Assembly: GCF_017309185.1 (NCBI RefSeq)
Contig: NZ_JAEKJZ010000003.1
Location: 310,001 to 374,000, forward strand
From: Roseibium aggregatum
Lineage (GTDB): Bacteria > Pseudomonadota > Alphaproteobacteria > Rhizobiales > Stappiaceae
Direction: 5' to 3'
Length of the DNA: 64,000 bases
In this document: positions 41,322 to 50,007 of the stretch, in pieces
Numbering within the stretch: the stretch's first letter is position 1
How the letters are laid out: each line of letters begins with the position of its first letter
The notes under the pieces: generated by a model
The model's input: the letters and a program-made list of their open reading frames with translations, nothing else
Database searches by the model: none
Told to the model about the DNA's origin: nothing
Translations under genes and position numbers: made by a program

Positions 41322-42029
41322 ATGAGTGAGACGCGGGTCGAGACCCTATATGCGCGGGTGAAGGAGATGGCGGTGAATTTTCACCTGCGTCCCGGTGAGC
41401 GCATCAACGAGGTCAGCCTTGCGCGCGAGCTCAATGCCAGCCGCACGCCGCTGCGCGAGGCGTTGAACCGGCTCGTGACGGAGCAGCTGCTCGTGTTTCA
41501 GGCCGGCAAGGGGTTCTTCTGCCGTGCGCTCGACGCCCAGTCCATCTTCGATCTCTACGAAATGCGCGCATGTCTCGAAGTGATGTCCGTTCAACTGGCC
41601 TGCGAGCGGGCCTCGGACGAGGATATCGCGAAGCTGAAAGAGACCGAGTTCGTGGACGGCATGCTTTACGCGGGCCGCACGATCGGCGATGCAACCGCCG
41701 GCGACGAGGCCTTCCATGTCGCGATTGCCCGTCTCAGCGGTAACGCGGAGCTGGTCAGGCAGCTTGAGCGGATCAACGAGCGGACGCGCTTCATCCGGTG
41801 GGTGGCGATGGCCGAGGCCGTGGTGCGGACCAAGGGCGAGCATGAGATCATCATGCAGGCGCTCGAAAAAAAGGATGTGGCCAAGGCGGCCGACATCATG
41901 CGCGGCCATGTGATGCGCCGCATGGATCAGGTCGTTGCCGCCGTGCGGGAAGGCTATTCCAATATCTATGTGTCCGGACCGGAAGAAATTTTCGAGCGCA
42001 AGCTCGTTGGAGAAGAGGTGTCTCAGTGA
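41322..42029 (+). CDS. GntR-family transcriptional regulator, FCD type
   Basis: This 235-residue protein has a winged helix (about 8-72, with EVSLARELNASRTPLREALNRLV) and a FCD ligand domain (about 80-215) containing DEAFHVAIARLSGN, where D and H are usual metal ligands. GGGAGGATGG precedes ATG 41322. It lies inside the operon between the enolase-superfamily gene and the racemase gene, which it overlaps by 4 bp. TGTATACAGA sites upstream of this gene and of the ThDP gene are its likely operators. The effector is probably a carboxylate of the pathway. Confidence 0.88.
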   Translation: MSETRVETLYARVKEMAVNFHLRPGERINEVSLARELNASRTPLREALNRLVTEQLLVFQAGKGFFCRALDAQSIFDLYEMRACLEVMSVQLACERASDEDIAKLKETEFVDGMLYAGRTIGDATAGDEAFHVAIARLSGNAELVRQLERINERTRFIRWVAMAEAVVRTKGEHEIIMQALEKKDVAKAADIMRGHVMRRMDQVVAAVREGYSNIYVSGPEEIFERKLVGEEVSQ

Positions 42030-42745
42030 AAGTTACGGGCGGCAAGGCAGTCTACGGGGCAAGTGTCGGCATCCTTATGCTGGAGGCCCGGTTCCCGAGA
42101 ATCCCCGGCGACATGGGCAATGCGCTGACCTGGCCCTTTCCTGTGCTTTACAAGGTGGTGCGCGATGCCACGCCAGACCGGGTCGTGCGCAACAAGGCAA
42201 GCGGTCTGCTCGACACCTTCATCGGCGCGGCGCGCGAGCTTGTGGCGGATGGCGTCGACGGAATTACCACGAATTGCGGTTTTCTGGCCCTGTTTCAGGA
42301 CGAGCTGGCGGAAGCCGTTCCGGTTCCGGTGCTGACCTCGTCCCTCATGCAGGTGGCCATGGTCAACCGGACTTTGGCCGGGGGAAAGCGGGCGGGCGTT
42401 CTGACCATTTCCGGCTCCACGCTGACGCCGCTTCACCTGGAAAAGGCCGGTGTTCCCGAAGGCACACCCCTTGGGACAACGGAAGGCGGGTGTGAATTCA
42501 CCCGGGTCATCCTGGACAACGAGCTCGAACTGGATGTGGAGCTGGCGCGCCGGGATAATGTCGAGGCAGCCCTCAGGCTTCAGGCGGACAATTCCGATCT
42601 GGGCGCCATCGTGCTGGAATGCACCAACATGATCCCCTATGCCGCCGACATCCGCCGGGCAACGGGACTGCCTGTCTATTCCATCGAGAATTTCGTGCGC
42701 TGGTTCCAGGGCGCCCTGGTCCCGCGCACCTTTCCGGCACCGTGA
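42026..42745 (+). CDS. Aspartate/glutamate racemase-superfamily protein
   Basis: This 239-residue protein has the two-Cys pattern of cofactor-free racemases and maleate isomerase/arylmalonate decarboxylase relatives: TTNCGFLALFQ near residue 88 and IVLECTNM near residue 193. Members epimerise or decarboxylate through a Cys pair. GTG 42026 overlaps the regulator stop (GTGA). It ends the operon; its stop directly abuts the stop of the convergent IclR gene. It could invert a substrate for the DadA-like or enolase-superfamily enzyme. Confidence 0.85.
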   Translation: MKVTGGKAVYGASVGILMLEARFPRIPGDMGNALTWPFPVLYKVVRDATPDRVVRNKASGLLDTFIGAARELVADGVDGITTNCGFLALFQDELAEAVPVPVLTSSLMQVAMVNRTLAGGKRAGVLTISGSTLTPLHLEKAGVPEGTPLGTTEGGCEFTRVILDNELELDVELARRDNVEAALRLQADNSDLGAIVLECTNMIPYAADIRRATGLPVYSIENFVRWFQGALVPRTFPAP

Positions 42746-43546
42746 CTACCGTTTCTGTCCATAGGCAAGGGTGATGGAGTGCGCCGCGGCCGTCACCAGC
42801 GGCGCGAATTTTTCTTCCGCTTCCTCCGGTGTATAGCGGCTCCGCGAAACGCCGATATTGATGGCGGCGGTCGGACGCCCCGCGCGACCGAAGATGGGGG
42901 CGGCGACCGACAGATCGCCGATGAAATATTCCTCGAACGCCGTGGCATAGCCGTCGCGCCGGGCCGCGCGAACCCGGTCGAGCACTTCGGCCTCGTTCCA
43001 GATCGTATACGGTGTGACCGGCCGGAGATCCGAGCGCCCAAGCAGTTCGCTTAGCTCATTGTCGGCCAGACCGGAGAGCAGGGCACGTCCTGGCGACGTG
43101 CAATAGGCGGGCAGGCGGGTTCCTATGACGACATCGTTGTTGAGCACATGGCGGCTCATGAAACGGGAGACGAAAACGATCTCGGTGCCGTCGGGAACCG
43201 TCAGATTGACCGTTTCCTCCGTCGTTTTGCTCAAGTGCAGCAGGAAAGGCATGGCCTGCGCCAGGAGGGTATTCGAATGGGTGTAACGATAGCCCATCTC
43301 GAGAGCCTTCACGGTCAGTTCGTAGTGCCGTGTCTCGCTGCTTTTCCTCAAGTAGCCCAGCTCTGCAAGGGTATGGGTGAAACGCTGTGCGGCGCTCATG
43401 CCCATCCCGGTCTCGTCTGAAATCTGGGAAAGGCTCAGGGAAGGCCTGTGGCCGTCGAACAGATCTAGGACCCGGAAAGCCTTCTCCACCGAATGGACCA
43501 TCAGGGGATCGCGGGCCACCGGATCCTTGCTTGTTCTTTTTTTCAT
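42746..43546 (-). CDS. IclR-family transcriptional regulator
   Basis: This 266-residue protein has an N-terminal winged helix (about 15-78, with SLSQISDETGMGMSAAQRFTHTLAELGYL) and a C-terminal IclR effector domain (about 85-260, with RLPAYCTSPGRALLSGL and ATAFEEYFIGDLSVAAPIFG). It is divergent from the enoyl-CoA hydratase/CoA ligase pair across 159 bp that contain TTGCAATA-type repeats. It therefore probably controls that pair and responds to an aromatic or short-chain acid. Confidence 0.9.
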   Translation of the reverse strand: MKKRTSKDPVARDPLMVHSVEKAFRVLDLFDGHRPSLSLSQISDETGMGMSAAQRFTHTLAELGYLRKSSETRHYELTVKALEMGYRYTHSNTLLAQAMPFLLHLSKTTEETVNLTVPDGTEIVFVSRFMSRHVLNNDVVIGTRLPAYCTSPGRALLSGLADNELSELLGRSDLRPVTPYTIWNEAEVLDRVRAARRDGYATAFEEYFIGDLSVAAPIFGRAGRPTAAINIGVSRSRYTPEEAEEKFAPLVTAAAHSITLAYGQKR

Positions 43547-43645
43547 TGAAGACCGTGCCGCTTCGAGAGGCCTCTCTCAAGAGACGTGCCGACACGAGAC
43601 AATGCTCCGGCAAGCGAGTCAGCTTGACAGGGGTAATTTTCGATT

Positions 43646-43685
43646 ACTATCATAATGCAATAAGAGTTATTGTATTGCAATAGTA
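43646..43685. promoter_or_regulatory. IclR-type operator region
   Basis: TGCAATA occurs at 43656 and 43676, a 20-bp spacing. The second copy is part of the perfect palindrome TATTGCAATA (43673-43682). TGCAATAA-GAG-TTATTGTA (43656-43674) is a near-perfect inverted repeat. The region is unusually AT-rich and lies just upstream of the hydratase start. Confidence 0.5.
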
Positions 43686-43705
43686 GAGTGTGAAGAGGCA
43701 TCCAG

Positions 43706-44476
43706 ATGAATGAGTTTGTTCTGATTGAGCAGCGGAAGACCGTCGGTATCATCACCCTGAACCGGCCGGAGGTTCTGAATGCCTGGCACAGCCCCATGCG
43801 CAAGCAGCTTGTGGCGGCGTTGAAGGTTTTTGAAACGGATGAAGCGATCAGGGCGATTGTGCTGACGGGGGCGGGCGATCGGGCCTTCAGCGCGGGTCAG
43901 GACCTCAACGAAACCAAAACCTTCTCGCCGGAACGCAGCAAGGAATGGGTCGGCGAATGGGAAACCCTTTACGAGACGATCCGTTCGCTGTCCAAACCGC
44001 TGATCGCAGCGCTCAATGGTGTGGCCGCGGGGTCCGCGTTCCAGGTTGCGCTTCTGTGCGATTTCCGTGTGGCCCATCCGGGGGTGCGCATGGGGCAGCC
44101 GGAAATCAAGTCCGGCATCGCCAGCACCACAGGTCCGTGGATCATGAAGGAGATCCTGGGGCTTGCCCGCACCATTGACCTGACCCTGTCCGGCCGCCTG
44201 ATGGAGGCGGACGAGTGCGAGCGGGTAGGCATTCTAAATCGGATCGTTCCCCAGCCAGACGTCATGCCGGAAGCCATCCGGCTGGCTGAAGACCTGGCGG
44301 CCCTTCCGCCGGTGGCCATGCGGCTCGACAAGCAGCGTTTCAGGGAAATGACCGAAGCCGGTTTTCGGGACTGTCTGGAGGCCGGCACGCGGATCCAGGC
44401 GGAAGCCTATGCGTCCGGGGAGCCCGCACGGATGATGGAGGAGTTTCTGGAAGCACGGCGCAAGCGCAAGGGGTAA
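43706..44476 (+). CDS. Enoyl-CoA hydratase/isomerase-family protein
   Basis: This 256-residue crotonase-fold enzyme has the CoA-binding and oxyanion-hole segments AFSAGQDLNE and NGVAAGSAFQVALLCDFRVA. The acid in MGQPEIKSGIASTTGPW lies at the usual catalytic position. The family hydrates, isomerises or cleaves acyl-CoA thioesters. It is followed after 5 bp by an acyl-CoA ligase gene, so the pair would activate an acid and hydrate or process its CoA ester. The divergent IclR gene is the likely regulator. Confidence 0.9.
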   Translation: MNEFVLIEQRKTVGIITLNRPEVLNAWHSPMRKQLVAALKVFETDEAIRAIVLTGAGDRAFSAGQDLNETKTFSPERSKEWVGEWETLYETIRSLSKPLIAALNGVAAGSAFQVALLCDFRVAHPGVRMGQPEIKSGIASTTGPWIMKEILGLARTIDLTLSGRLMEADECERVGILNRIVPQPDVMPEAIRLAEDLAALPPVAMRLDKQRFREMTEAGFRDCLEAGTRIQAEAYASGEPARMMEEFLEARRKRKG

Positions 44477-44481
44477 CTGCT

Positions 44482-46008
44482 TTGACCGAGCTTGCCTGCT
44501 TTGTGCGCTCGTTCCGGCAAAAGGCCGGGGCGTGCCCGGACAAGGTCTTTGCGACCTTCGACGGCGAGGCCATAACCTTTGGTGACCTGGACAGGATGTC
44601 GGACACCTTCGCGGCGCACCTTCGCGGCGAAGGTGTCCGGCGCGGCGATGCCGTCGCGGTGATGATGCGCAATTCGCGGTTTTCCCTTGCCATCCTGTTC
44701 GGCCTCGCAAAGGCGGGTGTCGTCTGGGTGCCCGTAAACGCCCAGCTCAAGGGAGAAGGGCTGGCCTACATCCTTCAGCACTGCGCGGCCAGGGCGGTGA
44801 TCTGCAACAGGGATCTGCTTGAAACCATTGACGCCTGCGGAGCCGATCTCACCGGGCTTGAGCTGATTGTCGCAGACGATACGGAGCGCGCCGGCGCTTT
44901 GGAGCCGATCTTCGACAAGCCTCTGCCCTTTACCGAAACACCACCCGAGGCGCAGGACCTTTTCGCGGTCATGTACACCTCCGGGACGACCGGGCGGCCG
45001 AAAGGCGTCATGGTCACGCACGGCATGCTGCGCCTGTCGGGCGAGGCGGTGAAGCATCTCTCCCGGGCGGACGACGGCGACGTTTTCCTTGTGTGGGAAC
45101 CGCTCTATCATATCGGCGGCGCCCAGCTCATTATCCTGCCGCTTCTGGCCGATGTCGTTCTGGCCATGGTCGCGCGCTTCAGTGCGAGCCGGTTCTGGGA
45201 GCAGGTCCGGACCTGCGGCGCAACCCATATTCATTATCTCGGCGGCATCCTGCAGATCCTTCTGAAGCAGCCGGAAGGTCCGGGCGACCGGAGCCATCCC
45301 GTGCGTGTCGCCTGGGGCGGTGGGTGTCCGAAGGAGATCTGGACCGCGTTCGAGGAACGGTTCGGCGTGGAAATCCTGGAATGCTACGGCATGACGGAAG
45401 CCTCCAGTCTCACCACCTGCAACGACGAGGGCGTTGTCGGCGCGGTCGGCCGGCCCATGCCCTGGTTTTCCGTCGAGGTCGTCGATGACGACGGCTTGCC
45501 GGTGCCGACCGGCGAGAAAGGCGAGATCGTCGTGGAGACCTCTTTGCCCGGAGCTCTTTTCAAGGGCTATCTGAACAACCGGGAAGCGACGGAAAAGGCG
45601 CTGCGGGACGGCAGGCTTCATACCGGCGATTGCGGATCGATCGATGGCAAGGGAGTCCTGTGGTTTCACGGCCGCCTGACCGACAGCGTGCGCTGCAAGG
45701 GCGAGAACGTCTCGGCTTTCGAGGTCGAAACCGTCGCCGGACGCTATCCGGCCGTCGAGGATTGCGCCCTGATCGGTGTTGCCGCGGAGGTCGGCGAGCA
45801 GGACATCAAGCTCTTCGTCAAGCCCAAGGCCGGGCAGGTGCTCGATTTACAGGCCTTTTCCGACTGGCTCGGCGAACGCCTCGCCGCCTATCAGCGGCCG
45901 CGCTACCTGGAGCTGGTCGAAGAGTTCGAGCGTACGCCAAGCCAGCGGATCATGAAGCACAAGCTTAGCACGGACGTCTCAGGGAGCTGGGACAGGCTGG
46001 CCACCTGA
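44482..46008 (+). CDS. AMP-forming acyl-CoA ligase (CaiC-like)
   Basis: This 508-residue ANL-superfamily ligase converts a carboxylic acid to its CoA thioester through an acyl-AMP. It has the P-loop MYTSGTTGRPKGVMVTHG, the A5 motif ECYGMTEAS, the A8 hinge region with GRLTDSVRCKGENVS, and the C-terminal TPSQRIMKHKLS with lysines for adenylation. The start is a TTG at 44482 after AAGGGG; no better start exists. It follows the hydratase gene by 5 bp. Its last 14 codons are almost duplicated at 51938-51982. The substrate is unknown; crotonobetaine- or aryl-type acids are possible. Confidence 0.9.
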   Translation: MTELACFVRSFRQKAGACPDKVFATFDGEAITFGDLDRMSDTFAAHLRGEGVRRGDAVAVMMRNSRFSLAILFGLAKAGVVWVPVNAQLKGEGLAYILQHCAARAVICNRDLLETIDACGADLTGLELIVADDTERAGALEPIFDKPLPFTETPPEAQDLFAVMYTSGTTGRPKGVMVTHGMLRLSGEAVKHLSRADDGDVFLVWEPLYHIGGAQLIILPLLADVVLAMVARFSASRFWEQVRTCGATHIHYLGGILQILLKQPEGPGDRSHPVRVAWGGGCPKEIWTAFEERFGVEILECYGMTEASSLTTCNDEGVVGAVGRPMPWFSVEVVDDDGLPVPTGEKGEIVVETSLPGALFKGYLNNREATEKALRDGRLHTGDCGSIDGKGVLWFHGRLTDSVRCKGENVSAFEVETVAGRYPAVEDCALIGVAAEVGEQDIKLFVKPKAGQVLDLQAFSDWLGERLAAYQRPRYLELVEEFERTPSQRIMKHKLSTDVSGSWDRLAT

Positions 46009-46091
46009 TGCTATCGCTCTCCTGACGTACTCTGCCTGAGCTCACGAGCGACTTGCTCAAAGCGACAAAAACTAAGTCCGATATCCAGGCT

Positions 46092-46673
46092 TCAGGACCC
46101 GCTCACCGCGATTAACACGCAACTGTTTTCTTCAAGCCGCCGTACCTGGTGGCGCAAGGGGCCGGGGAATTGCACGGAATCGCCCTTGTTGAGGATAAGG
46201 TTCTGGTCCGGGAATCGGATCTCAACCCTGCCGGATACGACAAAGAGCAGTTCCTCGCCTCTGTGTTCGGCGTCCGGTTCGTCGACCAGTTCAACGGGCG
46301 GGTACATAAGGAAAACCTCGAGGCCGGAACTCGTATCGCTCTGGGTCAACAGGCGCATAACATAGTTGCCGTCGTCTGCCGTCAGTTCATTGGCCTCGTC
46401 CGCGCGGGTGACGAAAAGCAGATCGTGGTTCTCAGCAGCGCCGAAAAGCTGTGCAGCGGAGACTTCGAGAACCGTTGAGATGCGCAGGATGATGGCGACC
46501 GACGGCACTTTAAGTCCGCGTTCCACGCGTGACAGGTAGCCCTTGTCCAGAGACGCTGCCAGCGCGAGTTGCGACAGGGACATATCCTTCTCGGTCCGCA
46601 GGGCGCGTATCGCCCTTCCCAGACTGACGCCTGCCGGAAAGTCCATTTTTCGGGCCGTACCCTTGAGTGCCAT
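46092..46673 (-). CDS. XRE-family regulator with cupin domain
   Basis: This 193-residue protein has an N-terminal XRE HTH (about 17-75, with MSLSQLALAASLDKGYLSRVERG) and a C-terminal cupin (about 115-188, with GEELLFVVSGRVEIRF and GDSVQFPGPLRHQV). This PuuR-like layout is common in regulators of amine, amino-acid or sulfonate catabolism. ATG 46673 at 9 bp after GGGAGG is preferred over GTG 46679 and TTG 46682. It is divergent from the TRAP-RidA-MOSC-reductase operon, whose promoter carries an 18-bp palindrome. Confidence 0.9.
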   Translation of the reverse strand: MALKGTARKMDFPAGVSLGRAIRALRTEKDMSLSQLALAASLDKGYLSRVERGLKVPSVAIILRISTVLEVSAAQLFGAAENHDLLFVTRADEANELTADDGNYVMRLLTQSDTSSGLEVFLMYPPVELVDEPDAEHRGEELLFVVSGRVEIRFPDQNLILNKGDSVQFPGPLRHQVRRLEENSCVLIAVSGS

Positions 46674-46936
46674 GTTCACCAACCTCCCAGTTCTGGCGAA
46701 TTGTTCATCTCAAACTTCTCCGGTCAACCGGCTGTCGCGCCAATGAGAGCATCGCCAACCAAAATCTGATTAAAGAGTCATGCAATCCTGCGTTGCCAGG
46801 ATTCAACGTTGTTTTTTGCCTTATAGGCAAAAGACCTGGTCTCGTCCATAGTGAGATCGATATGTTTTCCCGTTGATATACGTATAAATGTTTATTTTTT
46901 AATCACTTTCGCACATATTTCGCGCATGCGGCATGA
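46674..46936. promoter_or_regulatory. Divergent control region with repeated AT-rich 20-mer
   Basis: This gap between the XRE-cupin gene and the TRAP operon has no gene. Its right half is AT-rich and contains AAATGTTTATTTTTTAATCA (46886-46905), identical to 24111-24130 upstream of the polyamine-type ABC operon. The role is unknown; a global regulator or bending site shared by the two uptake operons is possible. Confidence 0.45.
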
Positions 46937-46964
46937 TTGCCTTTTAGACAACGTTGTCTAAGAT
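46937..46964 (+). promoter_or_regulatory. TRAP operon promoter with embedded 18-bp palindrome
   Basis: TTGCCT (46937-46942), a 16-bp spacer and TAAGAT (46959-46964) form a promoter-like pair. TTAGACAACGTTGTCTAA (46944-46961) is a perfect palindrome filling the spacer and reaching the -10. It is an ideal repressor site, most simply for the divergent XRE-cupin protein. Confidence 0.65.
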
Positions 46965-46992
46965 CTTCTTTATACAACAGAAGGGGACAATC

Positions 46993-48045
46993 ATGAAATT
47001 CACCAAATTGCTCGCTGTGACGGCCTTGAGCGTTGCAACGGTTCTTCCGCTGGCATCCACAGCGTTTGCGCAAGATGCTCCGGTCAAATGGAAGATGGCG
47101 GGGACGTTCTCCAGCTCCCTGCCGCAGCTCGGAACGCTCGGCAAGCGCCTGGAGGAAAAGATCGGGCTTGTCTCCGGCGGCAATATCGAGCTGCGCTTCT
47201 ACGAGCCGAACGCGCTGGTGCCGCCGCTCGAAACATTCGATGCCGTCTCCCTCGGTGCTATCGATGCCGCTTTCTCCACTCCGGGTTTCTGGGGTGGCAA
47301 AGTACCGGCCCTGCAGGTTTTCGCGGCTCTCCCGTTCGGCCCCTCTGCTCCCGAATATATGGCGTGGTTCTATTTCGGCGGCGGCAAGGAAATCTTCGAC
47401 GAAATTTACGGCAAGTACGGCATCAAGTCGGTGATGTGCGGCATGCTGGCGCCGGAAGGGTCAGGCTGGTTTCGGGAAGAAGTCAAAAGCGTTGACGATC
47501 TGGCCGGCATGAAGCTTCGCTTCTTCGGTCTTGGCGCCAAGGCACTCGGCAAGTTCGGCGTTTCCGCGCAGCTTCTGGCGGCGCCCGATGTCTATCCCGC
47601 CCTTGACCGCGGTGTCATCGACGGCCTGGAATTCGTTCAGCCGGCGATCGACTTGAAGATGGGCTTCTACCAGATCGCCAAGCATTACTATTTCCCCGGC
47701 TGGCACCAGCAGTCGACCTTTTTCGATCTGATGATGAACAAGGACAAGTGGGATGCCTTGAGCGAGACCCAGCAGGCGCAGATTGAGGCGGTCTGCGGCG
47801 ACAACGTGCGCCACGGGATCGCCGAAGGCGAGGCCATCCAGGTTCCGGCCCTCAAGGAACTTCAGGAAAAGGGCGTCCAGATTCACAAGTGGTCCGACGA
47901 GGACCTTGCCAAGCTGAAGGGCGCCGTCGACGAGGTCATAGCCGAACAGGTTGCCGCAGACCCCGACTTCGCACGGGCCTACGAGAGCTTTTCCACCTTC
48001 CGGGAAGAATATACGACCTGGCGCGAAATCGGGTACCTGAAGTAA
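46993..48045 (+). CDS. TRAP transporter substrate-binding protein, DctP family
   Basis: This 350-residue receptor has a Sec signal (MKFTKLLAVTALSVATVLPLASTAFA, mature QDAPVKWKMAG). It has the DctP pattern around LAGMKLRFFGLGAKALGKFGV, where the Arg binds the ligand carboxylate. AAGGGGAC precedes ATG 46993. It is the first gene of a six-gene operon (dctP-dctQ-dctM-ridA-mosc-reductase). The N-terminal region with FSSSLPQLG resembles receptors for larger carboxylates, but the ligand cannot be named. Confidence 0.92.
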   Translation: MKFTKLLAVTALSVATVLPLASTAFAQDAPVKWKMAGTFSSSLPQLGTLGKRLEEKIGLVSGGNIELRFYEPNALVPPLETFDAVSLGAIDAAFSTPGFWGGKVPALQVFAALPFGPSAPEYMAWFYFGGGKEIFDEIYGKYGIKSVMCGMLAPEGSGWFREEVKSVDDLAGMKLRFFGLGAKALGKFGVSAQLLAAPDVYPALDRGVIDGLEFVQPAIDLKMGFYQIAKHYYFPGWHQQSTFFDLMMNKDKWDALSETQQAQIEAVCGDNVRHGIAEGEAIQVPALKELQEKGVQIHKWSDEDLAKLKGAVDEVIAEQVAADPDFARAYESFSTFREEYTTWREIGYLK

Positions 48046-48051
48046 ACGCAA

Positions 48052-48603
48052 ATGACCGCACTCCTGGTTTCTGCCCGTTTCTTAAAGGCGGTCGCGCGGC
48101 GTATCGGTCAGGTCTCGGCATGGCTCATCGTGCTGCTGGTCCTGACCGTCGTCCTCGACGTGATTACCCGCCGCTTCGTGGTCCTCGGATCCACGAAGCT
48201 GCAGGATCTCGAGTGGCACTTTCATGCCGCGCTGTTCCTGCTGTCTCTTGGATATGCCTATGTCGAAGGCGAGCATGTCAGGATCGATGTCCTGCTTGAG
48301 CGTTTCGGTCCGAAAACCGCCGCGGCGATCGAGTTTCTCGGCGCGGTCCTGTTTCTGGTGCCGTTCTGCGTCATCGTCCTCTACTTCGGCTGGACCTTTG
48401 TCGAACGGTCATTCCTGTTGAACGAAGGGTCGGCCTCACAGACCGGGCTTCCCTACCGTTGGATCATCAAGACGACTCTCCTGACCGGCTTCTTCACGTT
48501 GCTGGTCGCAGCTCTCGGCGTCATTGCGGACAGTCTGGCAACGCTTCTGGGGGGCAAACGGGACCCGGAACCCGATACTCATTACGACGAGGTGGGGTTG
48601 TGA
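48052..48603 (+). CDS. dctQ: TRAP transporter small permease, DctQ
   Basis: This 183-residue protein has four predicted membrane helices, the DctQ-type LQDLEWHFHAALFLLSLGYAYVEGEHVRID region and a short hydrophilic tail. It starts 6 bp after dctP and overlaps dctM by 4 bp (GTGA). The tryptophan-rich LEWHFHA segment indicates the larger-substrate TRAP subgroup. Confidence 0.9.
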   Translation: MTALLVSARFLKAVARRIGQVSAWLIVLLVLTVVLDVITRRFVVLGSTKLQDLEWHFHAALFLLSLGYAYVEGEHVRIDVLLERFGPKTAAAIEFLGAVLFLVPFCVIVLYFGWTFVERSFLLNEGSASQTGLPYRWIIKTTLLTGFFTLLVAALGVIADSLATLLGGKRDPEPDTHYDEVGL

Positions 48604-49964
48604 CCGCATTCGAAACCCTGCTTCCCCTGACGATGATGGGCATTCTCATCGTCATCCTGTTCACCGGTTATCCGGTGGCGTTCTGTCTCGCTGGTGTCGG
48701 GCTGATCTTCACCGTCGTCGGCGGCATGCTCGACATGTTCCATCCGATGCAGCTCTTCCTGATCGTCAGCCGCATCTGGGGTTCCATCGCGGAAAACCTG
48801 GTATTGGTCGCGATCCCGATGTTCATCTTCATGGGCATCATGCTGGAGCGCAGCGGCGTTGCCCGCCACCTTCTGGAAATCCTGTCGGTGCTGCTCAGGC
48901 GGGTACCGGGCGGGCTGGCGCTGGCGGTCGTTCTCATGGGAACGATCATGGCCGCGACCACGGGCATCGTCGGTGCCTCGGTGGTCATGCTGTCGCTTCT
49001 GGCGCTGCCGGTCATGATGGACCGCGGCTACGACAAGCAGATCACTTCCGGGGTCATTTCCGCCTCCGGTACGCTCGGCATTCTCATTCCGCCGTCGATC
49101 ATGCTGGTGATCATGGGAGACATGCTGGCCGTGCCGGTCGGCGATCTCTTCGCCGGTGCCGTCATTCCCGGCCTCGTCCTGTCCGGCCTTTATCTTGTCT
49201 ATATCGTCTTCATGGCCATGACCAAGCCTTCGCGCATGCCAAAGCTTGAGGAAAGCAATACCGATGACGGGCGGTCCTTGCTGGGTCTCATCCTGCGCGG
49301 CTTCCTGCCTCCGACGCTCCTCGTGGTAATGGTGTTGGGCTCCATCATCGGCGGCCTTGCAACACCGACGGAAGCGGCAGGGGTCGGGGCCTTCGGGGCA
49401 ACGCTGCTCGCCGTCTACAACCGGACCTTCAGCCTGAGCCTGCTTCGGGACGTCGTTCGCGGCACGGCGCTCACAAACGCCATGATTTTCGGGATCTTCT
49501 GCGGAGCGACACTGTTTTCGTACGTATTCCGCGAATTGGGCGGGGACGACGCGATCATCCATGTGATCGAGGTCCTCGACCTGCATGACTGGACGCTGCT
49601 GGTCCTGTTGATGGCAATCATCTTCGTGCTCGGCTTTTTCTTCGACTGGCTGGAAATCACGCTGATTATCCTGCCTGTCTTCCGGCCCATCGTGATGTCG
49701 CTGGATCTCGGAAATGCGGTTCCTTCGGATCATCTGCTCCTTTGGTTCGCGATTGCCGTGGCGGTCAACCTGCAAACCTCGTATCTGACACCGCCTTTCG
49801 GCCCCGCGCTCTTCTACCTGCGCCAGGCCGGGCAGGGATATCTGTCCCTCGGCGACATCTACAAGGGGGTCATTCCCTTCACCCTGCTGCAGCTCACCGG
49901 ACTGGTCCTGTGTCTGCTGTTCCCGGCACTCGTGCTCTGGCTGCCGACTTATCTCGGTTATTGA
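48600..49964 (+). CDS. dctM: TRAP transporter large permease, DctM
   Basis: This 454-residue protein has about 12 membrane helices and the DctM hallmarks VAIPMFIFMGIMLERSGVARHLLE, SGTLGILIPPSIMLVIMG and GGLATPTEAAGVGAFGA. The GTG start at 48600 overlaps the dctQ stop, and GAGGTGGGG lies upstream; the frame is open earlier only as a shadow of dctQ. A long loop near residues 205-230 is hydrophilic. Confidence 0.92.
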   Translation: MTAFETLLPLTMMGILIVILFTGYPVAFCLAGVGLIFTVVGGMLDMFHPMQLFLIVSRIWGSIAENLVLVAIPMFIFMGIMLERSGVARHLLEILSVLLRRVPGGLALAVVLMGTIMAATTGIVGASVVMLSLLALPVMMDRGYDKQITSGVISASGTLGILIPPSIMLVIMGDMLAVPVGDLFAGAVIPGLVLSGLYLVYIVFMAMTKPSRMPKLEESNTDDGRSLLGLILRGFLPPTLLVVMVLGSIIGGLATPTEAAGVGAFGATLLAVYNRTFSLSLLRDVVRGTALTNAMIFGIFCGATLFSYVFRELGGDDAIIHVIEVLDLHDWTLLVLLMAIIFVLGFFFDWLEITLIILPVFRPIVMSLDLGNAVPSDHLLLWFAIAVAVNLQTSYLTPPFGPALFYLRQAGQGYLSLGDIYKGVIPFTLLQLTGLVLCLLFPALVLWLPTYLGY

Positions 49965-50007
49965 GCCAGCCATCGGACAACCCCAAAAACATCAAGAGAG
50001 GAAAATC

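Noticed and set aside
45900-46008. Apparent loss of the catalytic Lys in the ligase C-terminal motif
   Set aside because: TPSQRIMKHKLS differs from SGKI, but many relatives have a T-x-x-R-x-x-K-x-K-L form with a Lys further along, so it is not clearly defective.
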